A program made the position numbers and the translations under genes. DNA of 64,000 nt, from positions 20,113 to 84,112 of the forward strand of contig NZ_JACCHP010000027.1 in the NCBI RefSeq assembly GCF_016031625.1. The letters are read 5' to 3'. Source of the DNA: Bradyrhizobium agreste. Its GTDB lineage: Bacteria; Pseudomonadota; Alphaproteobacteria; Rhizobiales; Xanthobacteraceae. Below, one piece after another: positions 42,040 through 49,733 of this stretch (its first letter is position 1; every line of letters starts with the position of its first letter). The notes below the pieces were generated by a model. The model was not told the origin of the DNA. It did not search any database and saw only the letters and a program-made list of their open reading frames with translations.

Positions 42040-42432
42040 ATGGCTATCGACTTCAATCATACGATTCTGGCAGCTCGCGACAGCAAGGCGTCGGCCGATT
42101 TCCTGGCTGAGATGCTAGGGCTGCCGGCGCCGCGACGCTGGGGGCCGTTCCATATGGTCAGGACCGACAATGACGCCAATCTCGACTATATGGATCAGCA
42201 AGGAGAGATCGCGCGTCAGCACTATGCTTTCCTGGTTGGTGACGCCGAGTTCGATGCGATCTTTGATCGGATTCAGAAGCGGAAGCTGACCTACTGGGCT
42301 GATCCCGCGCAGCGGAAGCCAACCGAGATCAACGATCACGACGGCGGACGCGGCCTCTACTTCGAAGAGCTGAACGGGCATCTGCTCGAAATCATTACGC
42401 GCCCGTACGGCAGCGGCGGCTGGAATCCGTAA
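42040..42432 (+). CDS. VOC (glyoxalase/dioxygenase fold) family protein
   Basis: The 130-residue product has the vicinal-oxygen-chelate fold: N-terminal DFNHTILAARDSKASADFLA, EMLGLPAPRRWGPF and the C-terminal GGRGLYFEELNGHLLEIITR. His5 and Glu near the C-terminus (HLLEIITRP) correspond to metal ligands in the family. Substrate unknown. The start at 42040 was chosen as the first ATG that fits the fold. It is the last normal gene before the putative island's left boundary at 42595. Confidence 0.85.
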   Translation: MAIDFNHTILAARDSKASADFLAEMLGLPAPRRWGPFHMVRTDNDANLDYMDQQGEIARQHYAFLVGDAEFDAIFDRIQKRKLTYWADPAQRKPTEINDHDGGRGLYFEELNGHLLEIITRPYGSGGWNP

Positions 42433-42594
42433 CCGGCCGGTCCGGAAAAAGCTGGCTGCGGACGTTCGACTTCACGGCGCCTTATGGGAGCGAAGCTCCT
42501 GCCATGTCGCGGCATGACGCTTGGCATTGTCGTTTCGCCAGGCAGCGAATGGTCGACGCCGAAAGCTGACATCGAATCTCACGGCGCTTTGAAA

Positions 42595-42621
42595 AAATCG
42601 TAGGATTGGTAGCGGGGGAGC
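42595..42621. repeat. Left attachment-like repeat (tRNA-Met 3'-end fragment)
   Basis: AAAATCG, one base, then AGGATTGGTAGCGGGGGAG matches the 3' end and flank of tRNA-Met at 58062-58088 with a single mismatch (T for C). The adjoining CGCTACC makes a small hairpin with GGTAGCG, but the 13 bases outside the tRNA part are also shared, so a chance hairpin does not explain the match. Confidence 0.75.
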
Positions 42622-42748
42622 GCTACCGTCTTTCCCCACACCAACCGAACCCGCGATATCTCATCCAATCGTTCGCATGAGGCAGTTCCTGAGCCCGTTG
42701 CGGGTTCAGTTCTTACACTCTTAGAGAAGCACGTTGAAAGACCACGAA

Positions 42749-42830
42749 TCGGGCCAAAGCGGCCGAACTCGCGGACGCTCGAACAGTGGCGCATGTTCGG
42801 CGCCACCATCGTAAGGCCGACCGTAATCAT
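42749..42830. repeat. Short dispersed repeat, second copy
   Basis: This has the same ordered blocks as the repeat at 38809-38880: ATCGGGCCAAAG(C)GGCC, ACTCGCGGACGC and ATGTTCGGCGCCACCAT, with an insertion in the middle. It lies just inside the left end of the putative island, 130 bases from the attachment-like repeat. The gap 42433-42834 otherwise holds no gene. Confidence 0.55.
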
Positions 42831-42834
42831 CGCA

Positions 42835-43026
42835 ATGGCGCAGTTGCTCGACCTCTCGAAGCAACGTCGTCAGTCGATCGATCTGCTGCTCAACAATTTA
42901 TGTTCTCGCCTAAGTCACACCAAGCATCATGACCGCTTCATTCTGAAAGGAGCAATGCTGCTTACGAAGGGGTTCGAAGATCCGCCACGTCTCGACAAGA
43001 GATCTGCGCTTGCTGGCCTGGTTGAG
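42835..43026 (+). pseudogene. Remnant of an AbiEii/AbiGii-type nucleotidyltransferase toxin
   Basis: The frame reads AQLLDLSKQRRQSIDLLLNN, then CSRLSHTKHHDRFILKGAML and LTKGFEDPPRLDKRS. This follows the N-terminal region of AbiEii proteins (helix, RLS...HxDRFhLKGAhL, xxDPHRPTRDLD). The TRDlDLL nucleotidyltransferase core has decayed and the rest of the gene is missing. No AbiEi antitoxin is present upstream. The composition here is less GC-rich than the surrounding genes. AbiE systems confer phage abortive infection elsewhere; this one cannot be functional. Confidence 0.65.
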
Positions 43027-43058
43027 CAAGAAAATAGCGCGGAGGATCGACGATACAA

Positions 43059-43766
43059 TCACGAGGCGTCTGAAGCCAGAATTCCCCAACCGTGCGGCGG
43101 CAATGCAATCTCGGTCGCTACGGATTTCCGCCATGTTGTGAGGTTGCCAGCGAGCCTGTCGACACTTGCGCTGATCACGTGCGCGACCGGTGCATCGGCT
43201 ACGTTCAATGCGACCAACAACTGATTTTCCTCGTGAAATGCCTCAAGCAGGAGATCGGCGACATACTCGGCGACGGCGGGCTCCCGCTGGTTCAGGGCAA
43301 CCAACTGGCGATGCCCTTCGAACGTCGCATAGTCGGGCTCCTCCGCCGACGAGCCTTCCGGCGGCCAGCGCAAATGAAACCATGAGGCTTCCCCGCAAGC
43401 CGGGCCGCCTGCAAGCGCGCGCTGAAAGATCGGGCATTCGCGACCGACATGATTGAATACGCCATCAAGAACGATCCGCAGGCCGCGGCGGTGAGCCGCG
43501 TTGATGAATGCGTCGAAGTCGCCATCATCTCCCAACCGCGGGTCAATTTGAAAATGATCGATCGTATCGTATCCATGAGTGGATGAGGCAAAGACAGGCC
43601 CCAGCAAGATGCCCGAGACGCCGAGATTCACGGCATAATCGAGCCATGCGGTCAGCTGGCCAAAGCGGCGGACGACGCCATCGCATGCATGAGCGTCCCG
43701 CTCCGCCCCGACGAAGCCGAGCGGGTACACGTGCCACCAGACGGCATGTTCGATCCAGTCTCTCAC
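43059..43766 (-). pseudogene. Alpha-amylase family (GH13) gene with internal in-frame deletion
   Basis: The 235-codon frame starts normally (WIEHAVWWHVYPLGFVGAER), carries the region-I-like block RRGLRIVLDGVFNHVGRECP and continues to VALNQREPAVAEYVADLLL. There it jumps to a C-terminal tail (HEENQLLVALNVADAPVAHV). The catalytic region containing GxRLDxA (nucleophile Asp), the acid Glu and the final HD motif are missing. Intact relatives run to more than 400 residues. The frame is open across the junction, so a short protein could be made, but it should be inactive. It lies in the left graveyard part of the putative island. Confidence 0.75.
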
Positions 43767-43999
43767 GTTCCCTCGCTTGTGGCGTTGCAGGTCCCTCGAT
43801 CACGGAATCACGAAGCTTGCGCCGAATCCGACCGAGGAGGCGTCGCCCGGCGTCAATTCAATCTGCTTTTCCGGACCGATCTGAACCCTTCCACCTTCGG
43901 TCCTGTGTACTCCGTACTGCCTGACTCGGAGTGCCCCCTGCTCGACAAGCGCATGCCTGATCCGGCTCGCTCCTCATTGGACGGCAAAGGGCCAGTCTC

Positions 44000-44150
44000 A
44001 TGCTCTACACCGGCCGGCGCATCAGGGGGGAAGAGGCCGTGACGTGGGGCCTCGCCGACATGCTCGCTCCACAGGACCAATTGCGTGCTGCGGCCCGCGC
44101 GCTTGCCTCCGAAATCGCGGAGGCGGCTCCACTTGCCGTGAGCAAGACTT
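44000..44150 (+). pseudogene. Fragment of an enoyl-CoA hydratase/isomerase
   Basis: The frame begins MLYTGRRIRGEEAVTWGLAD, then MLAPQDQLRAAARALASEIA and EAAPLAVSKTF, which is the C-terminal third of a crotonase-family protein (LxxTGxxIxxEEAxxxGLVxxV). The N-terminal two thirds are absent and the frame runs on antisense into the aldehyde dehydrogenase gene. It is cut off by the convergent gene ending at 44168. The preceding 230 bases hold other unassigned fragments on the minus strand. Confidence 0.65.
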
Positions 44151-44167
44151 TCCCGGGCCGACATTCG

Positions 44168-45733
44168 TCACGCCACATCGAACTTCACGCCCTGAGCCAA
44201 CGGGAGCGTGCGACCGTAGTTGATGGTGTTGGTCGCACGCCGCATATAGGTTTTCCACGCGTCGGATCCGGACTCGCGCCCGCCGCCGGTCTCCTTCTCG
44301 CCGCCGAAGGCGCCTCCAATCTCCGCGCCGGATGGGCCGATATTGACGTTGGCGATGCCGCAATCGGAGCCACGCGCCGACAAGAATGTTTCCGCTTCAC
44401 GCAGATCATTGGTGAAGATGGACGACGACAGCCCCTGCGGAACGGCGTTGTGTAACTCGAGCACGGCATCGAAATCGCGATATTTCATCACGTAGAGGAT
44501 TGGCGCAAAAGTCTCGTGCTCCACCGGTCCGGTCTGCGCCGCGATCTCGACCAGCGCCGGGCGGACATAGTAGGCGTCAGTCGCCCCCTCGATGGCAACC
44601 CGCTCGCCACCCTGGACCCGCCCTCCGGCAGCGGTCGCAGCCTCGAGCGCACTCTGCATCGCGCGATAGGCCGCGCCGTCGATCAGCGGACCAACTAGGT
44701 TACCGTCTTCCAGCGGAGAGCCGACGGTGACGGACGCATAGGCCTGTTTCAGGCGCGGTATAAAGCTATCGTAGACGCTCTCGTGGACGAACAGGCGGCG
44801 CAACGTCGTGCAGCGCTGTCCCGCCGTTCCCATCGCGGCAAAGGCAATGCCGCGCAGCGTGAGGTCGAGGTCGGCCGTCGGCGCGACGATCGCCGCATTG
44901 TTGCCGCCGAGCTCGAGCAGCGCCCGAGCGAACCGGCTCGCGAGCCGCGGACCGACCGCGCGTCCCATCGCCGTGGAGCCGGTAGCCGAGACCAGCGGCA
45001 CCTTCGCATGGTCGACGAGCACCTCGCCGATCGCACGGCCGCCGAACAGCACCGCCGCAAGCCCCTGCGGCGCGCCTCCACCAGCCTCATTGAAGCGTTT
45101 GAGCGCGCGCTCAAACAGACCGTGTGTCGCAAGCGCAGTCAGCGGTGTTTTCTCCGACGGCTTCCAGACCAGGCTGTTGCCGCACACCAGCGCCAGGGCT
45201 GCGTTCCAGGCCCACACGGCGACCGGAAAATTGAACGCAGAGATGATTCCGGTGACGCCAAGCGGATGCCAGCTTTCCGTCATGCGATGCTCGCCGCGCT
45301 CGGTCGCGATCGTCAGGCCGTAGAGCTGTCGCGACAGGCCGACTGCGAAATCGCAGATGTCGATCATTTCCTGAACCTCGCCGAGACCTTCCGAGACGAT
45401 CTTGCCGACCTCGATCGAGACCAGTCGGCCCAAAGCCACCTTGCTGGCGCGCAGCTCCTCGCCGAACAGGCGCACCAGCTCCCCGCGCTTGGGCGCCGGC
45501 ACCAGTCGCCACGCCAAAAACGCGGCGTGGGCCTTCTCGATCACGGACGTCGCCTCGCCAGCGCCGACCTCGGTGACCCGGCCAATAGGCCTGCCAGTGA
45601 TCGGGGTACGAACGACGATGGTGCCCTCTGTGTAGTCGGAGCGCTTGACGCCGAGCGCGGCGAGAAGCCTGTCGACTTCGCCGGCAAGATCGGCATTGGC
45701 GGCATGCGTGTGCGGTGTTGATTTGATGGACAT
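44168..45733 (-). CDS. ALDH7-type aldehyde dehydrogenase (piperideine-6-carboxylate dehydrogenase, AmaB-like)
   Basis: The 521-residue product is an intact NAD-dependent aldehyde dehydrogenase. Key sites are the cofactor segment GVTGIISAFNFPVAVWAWNA, catalytic Glu in LLELGGNNAAIV, and catalytic Cys in AGQRCTTLRRLFVHESVYD. The ALDH7/antiquitin-specific C-terminus GGEKETGGGRESGSDAWKTY is also clear. That subfamily oxidises alpha-aminoadipate semialdehyde in lysine breakdown. No lysine-degradation partners are near, and it is flanked by gene fragments, so its role in this island is open. It is the only intact enzyme in the left third of the interval. Confidence 0.88.
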   Translation of the reverse strand: MSIKSTPHTHAANADLAGEVDRLLAALGVKRSDYTEGTIVVRTPITGRPIGRVTEVGAGEATSVIEKAHAAFLAWRLVPAPKRGELVRLFGEELRASKVALGRLVSIEVGKIVSEGLGEVQEMIDICDFAVGLSRQLYGLTIATERGEHRMTESWHPLGVTGIISAFNFPVAVWAWNAALALVCGNSLVWKPSEKTPLTALATHGLFERALKRFNEAGGGAPQGLAAVLFGGRAIGEVLVDHAKVPLVSATGSTAMGRAVGPRLASRFARALLELGGNNAAIVAPTADLDLTLRGIAFAAMGTAGQRCTTLRRLFVHESVYDSFIPRLKQAYASVTVGSPLEDGNLVGPLIDGAAYRAMQSALEAATAAGGRVQGGERVAIEGATDAYYVRPALVEIAAQTGPVEHETFAPILYVMKYRDFDAVLELHNAVPQGLSSSIFTNDLREAETFLSARGSDCGIANVNIGPSGAEIGGAFGGEKETGGGRESGSDAWKTYMRRATNTINYGRTLPLAQGVKFDVA

Positions 45734-45755
45734 GGCGGTTTTCCAAATGTAGGAG

Positions 45756-46710
45756 TCAATCTTGGTTCCGTTGCTGGCGCGCGCGCCTAACCCGTAAGGC
45801 CGGAACGCGATGCGTTCCCAGGAAAGCCATGGCGGTATCCATCTCGCGCAGGACCGAGATTGCGGCCGCCATGGGCCGAGACCACGATGCCGTCGGCCCC
45901 GATCTCGACCGCCTTTTTAGCATCCTCCACCGCGAGCACGCCCTTGATGGTGAGTTTACCCGGCCAGATCTCGCGCAGCCAGCGCATGTCGTCCCAGCTC
46001 AGCCGCGGCTCGATCCGGATCGACTCGGCGATGTCAGCGCGGGTGATGCCGGTGCGGAACGCTTCCGGATAATGGCCGTAGGTCGGCATGCCCTCGCTCA
46101 CGAAATAGCGCGCCAGAACCCCGAACAGCCAACTCGGATGCAGTGCCAAGTCGATCATGCTGCGCAGCCGCGGTTTGAAAGGAATACCGAAACCATTGCG
46201 TTCATTATACTCCCGGTTCGGCGAGACCGGCGTATCGACCGTGACGAGCAGGTTGTCGCAGCCGCAGGCGCTCGCCCGCTCCAGGAGGCGTCCGGTCAGG
46301 GCGCGATCGCGCCAGACATAGAGCTGGAACCAGAGCAAGGCATCCGGGGCGCCGCGCCGGATTGCTTCCACGGTGGTCACCGATTGCGTCGAGATGCAGA
46401 CGGGAATGCCGACGCGCGAGGCCGCGCGGGCCAGCTTCGTCTCCCCATCATGCGAAACAAGACCGGCGAGCGCCGTTGGCGCGACAACGAGGGGCGCGGC
46501 GATCCTTCGACCGAACAACACCGTGTCGAGATCGCGCCTGTCTTGCCCCGTCAGCACCGCGGGCAGCAAGGTAATGGCGTCAAGCGAGGCACGCAGTCGC
46601 GTCAATGCCGTTTCGTCCTCCGAGCCGCGATCAATATACTCGAACAAGCCACGCGGAAGGAATCGTCGCGCGCGGCGGCGATAGTCGCTGGCATTGAGAA
46701 GCATCGGCAT
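45756..46710 (-). pseudogene. FMN-dependent alpha-hydroxyacid oxidase (LldD/MdlB-like) with internal deletion and frameshift
   Basis: The first 290 codons are normal for the family: NASDYRRRARRFLPRGLFEY, PLVVAPTALAGLVSHDGETK, VCISTQSVTTVEAIRRGAPD and the FMN/catalytic region GIVVSAHGGRNL. There the reading frame is lost and a stop occurs at 45787. The adjacent alternative frame reads AAAISVLREMDTAMAFLGTH, the usual C-terminal helix of these enzymes, to a stop at 45756. About 65 residues including the ADSGVRRGxDVxKALALGA block are gone. The shared GGCCGCAATCTCG could have served as microhomology. It is convergent in role with the IclR fragment just upstream. Confidence 0.75.
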
Positions 46711-46711
46711 T

Positions 46712-47015
46712 TCAGGCCGCGTAGCGTTTGAACTTGGACTTCGAGATCGACGTTGCGGCGACGTGAACATGCTGAACGAGCTCGGCCTCGACACGCTGCG
46801 TGGTCCAGCGCGTCGTGGGCACGGAGATGTTGACCGCGGCGATGGCGCGCCCGTGCTCGTCGATGATCGGCGCCGCGACGGAGATATCGCCCATGACGCT
46901 TTGGTTGATCTGGATCGAGTAGCCGCGCTTGGCGGCGAGGTGCACCTGCTCCATGAGCTTACCAGGATCCGTAATCGTGTAAGGCGTGAGCGGCTCAAGC
47001 CGCGTACGCTTCAAG
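46712..47015 (-). pseudogene. C-terminal fragment of an IclR-family regulator
   Basis: The frame encodes only the end of an IclR effector-binding domain: LEPLTPYTITDPGKLMEQVH, AKRGYSIQINQSVMGDISVA and APIIDEHGRAIAAVNISVP, ending at 46712. The N-terminal helix-turn-helix and start of the effector domain are missing; upstream sequence switches to a different, AT-richer segment near 47015. It abuts the truncated hydroxyacid oxidase gene, a typical target of such regulators. Confidence 0.75.
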
Positions 47016-47109
47016 AGGTGACTTGCTTGACTCGCCGTCTCGCGAAATTCATAGTTACCATAATACAATTGAAATAATCGCATTCCGATTGTTTGCAATC
47101 CGCGACCGG

Positions 47110-47388
47110 GGCCACTGTCGGCCCTCCCGGGAGGCAGGTCTTGTCGAGCGAGGCGAAGGCCTTGTCGAGGTCGCAGGGATAAACCTGCGCGGCCGGCGTG
47201 CCCGCGCCCATCAGGGCCTCCTCGATCGTGTCGAACGGATGCTTGCGCACGGCGCGGCGGCCCGGAAATTCGCTCACGTTCCAGAAGTCGGCCCAGGATT
47301 GCGGCGCCTTGCGGCCCTTGAAGGCATCGGTGCGATAGGCGAGCACCGTGGTGTAAACGTTGGTGCCGACGCCATAGGGCGACATGCC
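47110..47388 (-). pseudogene. Internal fragment of a polyamine-type (PotD-like) solute-binding protein
   Basis: The frame contains YGVGTNVYTTVLAYRTDAFK, then APQSWADFWNVSEFPGRRAV and RKHPFDTIEEALMGAGTPAA. This is the middle of extracellular binding proteins of polyamine/iron-type ABC importers. Both ends are absent and the frame merges into unrelated sequence on each side. No matching permeases exist nearby. It marks the junction between the fragment-rich left third and the intact operon of the island. Confidence 0.72.
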
Positions 47389-47425
47389 GAGAGTGCTTCT
47401 TCGTGGACGGCCGTGCTTCCCGATT

Positions 47426-48460
47426 TCAAACCGACACGAGAGCTCCGCTTTCCGCCGCGCGTTTGACCGCATCGATCACTCTGAGGGTTTTCAGCCCTTC
47501 ACGCCCGCCCACCACAGGCTCGGCCGTACCGCGGATGACCCCGCAGAAATTGGCAATCTGCAGGCCAAGCGGGTCTTCCTTCTCGTACCTCAGCCGCTCG
47601 CGCTCAATCGGCGCCCACCAGCTGGCCTTGCTTGGGTGATGCCATAGATCGAGTTGCGGAATAGACAGCGATGCCCTCGTGCCGCCGATCTGATAGCACG
47701 TCTCCTGCGTATGACTGTACGCCGGGTTCTCGCCGGCAGTGAATTCCCAGCTCCAAGGCGACTGGATGGTATCGGAGACATTGACCGTTCCCAACGCGCC
47801 GGAAGCGAAGTGCAGGATGATCACCGCGGTCTCTTCGACCGCATTTCCACGCAGCCGATTGGATTGGGCAGCTTGCACCGCCACGATATCCCCACAGAGG
47901 TACCGCAGCAGGTCGACATCGTGGATGAGATTCAGGAAAACAGGACCCGCCCCTTTCTCGCGGCGCCAGGCCATATCGAAATAATCGTCCGGCTTGATCA
48001 GCCAGAACATGCCATGCACCGACACGATCTGGCCGAGCCGACCGCTATCGATCTCCGCCTTGGCGCGTTGGATCATCGGATTGTGGCGGCGATGATGGCC
48101 GGTGAGCAGCGGCACGCCTGCCCGCTCGGAGGCTTCGACCAGGGCCTGTGCAGCGACCAACTCATCCGCTAGCGGCTTCTCGATGAGCGCCGGGATGCGC
48201 GCTGCGATACAATCCACGCCGTTGGCCACGTGCATCTGATTGGGGGTGGCGACGACCACCCCCTCCGGCCGATTTCCGGAGAGCATGTCCTGAAAGGATG
48301 GAAACCAGTCCACGTTCAGCGAAACTGCCAATTCTCGTGCCGCGGGCGCCGGATCGACGATCGACGACAGGACCGCCTCCGGCCGCGCGAGAATGTGTTC
48401 GATGTGTCGCTTGCCAATGAGACCCGCTCCCATCACCGACAAGCGGACGGGTGCACTCAT
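47426..48460 (-). CDS. Gfo/Idh/MocA-family oxidoreductase
   Basis: The 344-residue product has the N-terminal Rossmann motif SVMGAGLIGKRHIEHILARP, the EKP motif ALIEKPLADELVAAQALVEA and the signature FLNLIHDVDLLRYLCGDIVA with the catalytic Asp/His-type pair. The C-terminus is complete (RVIDAVKRAAESGALVSV). It is the last gene of the leftward hydroaromatic operon, 6 bases after aroQ. It could oxidise a cyclic polyol acid such as quinate or an analogue; this is inferred from the neighbours. Members of the family act on sugars, inositols and similar alcohols. Confidence 0.85.
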   Translation of the reverse strand: MSAPVRLSVMGAGLIGKRHIEHILARPEAVLSSIVDPAPAARELAVSLNVDWFPSFQDMLSGNRPEGVVVATPNQMHVANGVDCIAARIPALIEKPLADELVAAQALVEASERAGVPLLTGHHRRHNPMIQRAKAEIDSGRLGQIVSVHGMFWLIKPDDYFDMAWRREKGAGPVFLNLIHDVDLLRYLCGDIVAVQAAQSNRLRGNAVEETAVIILHFASGALGTVNVSDTIQSPWSWEFTAGENPAYSHTQETCYQIGGTRASLSIPQLDLWHHPSKASWWAPIERERLRYEKEDPLGLQIANFCGVIRGTAEPVVGGREGLKTLRVIDAVKRAAESGALVSV

Positions 48461-48466
48461 ACGATG

Positions 48467-48916
48467 CTATCCCTTTTTCTCATCAAGCAGCTTGGCTACT
48501 CGACGCAAGCCGAGCAGATAACCCTGGGTGCCGAAGCCTGCGATGACCCCATCAGCTCGTTTGGAGACAAAAGAGTGGTGGCGGAATTCCTCGCGCTTGT
48601 GGACGTTGGAGATATGCACCTCGATCACTGTCCCCTCGAAGGTGTTCAATGCATCCAGGATGGCGACTGACGTGTGGGTGAAAGCCGCGGGATTCATCAC
48701 GATCCCGGCAGCCGTCTCGCGCGCCTCGTGGATCCAGTCGATCAGCTCGTATTCCCTGTTCGATTGGTAAAAGCGTAGCTCCAGTGCGAGCTCCCCGGCC
48801 AACGTCCGGCAATCGCGCTCCACGTCCGCAAGCGTCTCGTGACCGTAGATGTGGGGCTGGCGCTTGCCGAGCAGGTTTAGATTTGGCCCGTTGAGGATGT
48901 AGACAAGACGACTCAT
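48467..48916 (-). CDS. aroQ: Type II 3-dehydroquinate dehydratase (AroQ/QsuC)
   Basis: The 149-residue enzyme converts 3-dehydroquinate to 3-dehydroshikimate. It has the N-terminal YILNGPNLNLLGKRQPHIYG with the catalytic Tyr and Arg lid, then DWIHEARETAAGIVMNPAAF, THTS and VEVHISNVHKREEFRHHSF with the catalytic His. These are complete. Type II enzymes serve both biosynthesis and quinate catabolism. The position beside two shikimate/quinate dehydrogenases and a transporter points to catabolism. The ATG at 48916 follows the ABC ATPase gene by 13 bases. Confidence 0.93.
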   Translation of the reverse strand: MSRLVYILNGPNLNLLGKRQPHIYGHETLADVERDCRTLAGELALELRFYQSNREYELIDWIHEARETAAGIVMNPAAFTHTSVAILDALNTFEGTVIEVHISNVHKREEFRHHSFVSKRADGVIAGFGTQGYLLGLRRVAKLLDEKKG

Positions 48917-48929
48917 GAAAAATCTCCGT

Positions 48930-49676
48930 TCAGTGATGGGCAAGGATCTCGCCAAGGAACTGCCTGGTGCGGGCATGCTGTGGATTGCGGAAGAACGCCT
49001 CGGGCGCGCCTTCTTCGATGATCTGGCCTTCGGCCATGAAGATGACCCGGTCGGCGACCTGGCGGGCAAAGCCCATTTCGTGCGTGACGCAAATCATGGT
49101 CATGCCGTCGTTGGCGAGGCCGATCATCGTATCAAGCACCTCCTTGACCATTTCGGGATCGAGAGCCGAGGTCGGTTCATCAAACAGCATCACCTTGGGC
49201 TGCACGCAGAGCGCCCGCGCAATCGCGACGCGCTGTTGCTGGCCGCCCGAAAGTTGAGCCGGATACTTCTCGGCCTGATCACCGATGCGCACCCGCTCGA
49301 GATACTTTCGCGCGGTCGCCTCCGCATCGGTCTTGCCGATGCGGCGCGCGCGAATGGGCGCGAGCATACAGTTCTGCAAGACCGTCATATGCGGAAAGAG
49401 ATTAAAGCTCTGAAAGACCATGCCGACGTCCTGACGTACGACATCGATAGCCTTGATGCTGCCGTCAAGCCGATGACCGTTCACCACGATACTGCCCTGC
49501 TGGATCGGCTCCAGGCGGTTGATACAGCGGATGAGTGTCGACTTGCCTGAACCGGACGGACCGCAGAGCACGATCTTCTCGCCCCTCCGCACGGTGAGAT
49601 CGACATCGCGGAGCGCTTGGTACCCGCCATACCATTTCTGCACGCCCTTCATTTCGATCAGGATCTGGTCCTGCAT
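48930..49676 (-). CDS. Polar amino acid-type ABC transporter ATPase
   Basis: The 248-residue ATPase powers the importer encoded by the next three genes. It has Walker A GPSGSGKST, Q-loop GMVFQSFNLFPHMTVLQN, signature LSGGQQQRVAIARALCVQPK, Walker B VMLFDEPTSALDPEMVKEVL and H-loop CVTHEMGFARQVADRVIFMA. The GlnQ-like subfamily (PAAT) normally handles amino acids. In this operon it more likely serves an organic acid, which is inferred only from neighbours. Confidence 0.92.
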   Translation of the reverse strand: MQDQILIEMKGVQKWYGGYQALRDVDLTVRRGEKIVLCGPSGSGKSTLIRCINRLEPIQQGSIVVNGHRLDGSIKAIDVVRQDVGMVFQSFNLFPHMTVLQNCMLAPIRARRIGKTDAEATARKYLERVRIGDQAEKYPAQLSGGQQQRVAIARALCVQPKVMLFDEPTSALDPEMVKEVLDTMIGLANDGMTMICVTHEMGFARQVADRVIFMAEGQIIEEGAPEAFFRNPQHARTRQFLGEILAHH

Positions 49677-49733
49677 GCTGGTCTCCGCTGTCGGGCGGCG
49701 GCCAACGCGGATCGCGTTGGCCGCTCGCAGTGG

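Noticed and set aside
42608..42630. GGTAGCG...CGCTACC hairpin as a terminator
   Set aside because: The hairpin is real but has no T-run, and the match to the tRNA flank extends 13 bases beyond it, so an attachment remnant explains it better.
43800..43995. Minus-strand frame ending EKQIELTPGDASSVGFGASF as a gene end
   Set aside because: It looks like a coding relic of some protein C-terminus, but I cannot link it to a family and there is no complete frame.
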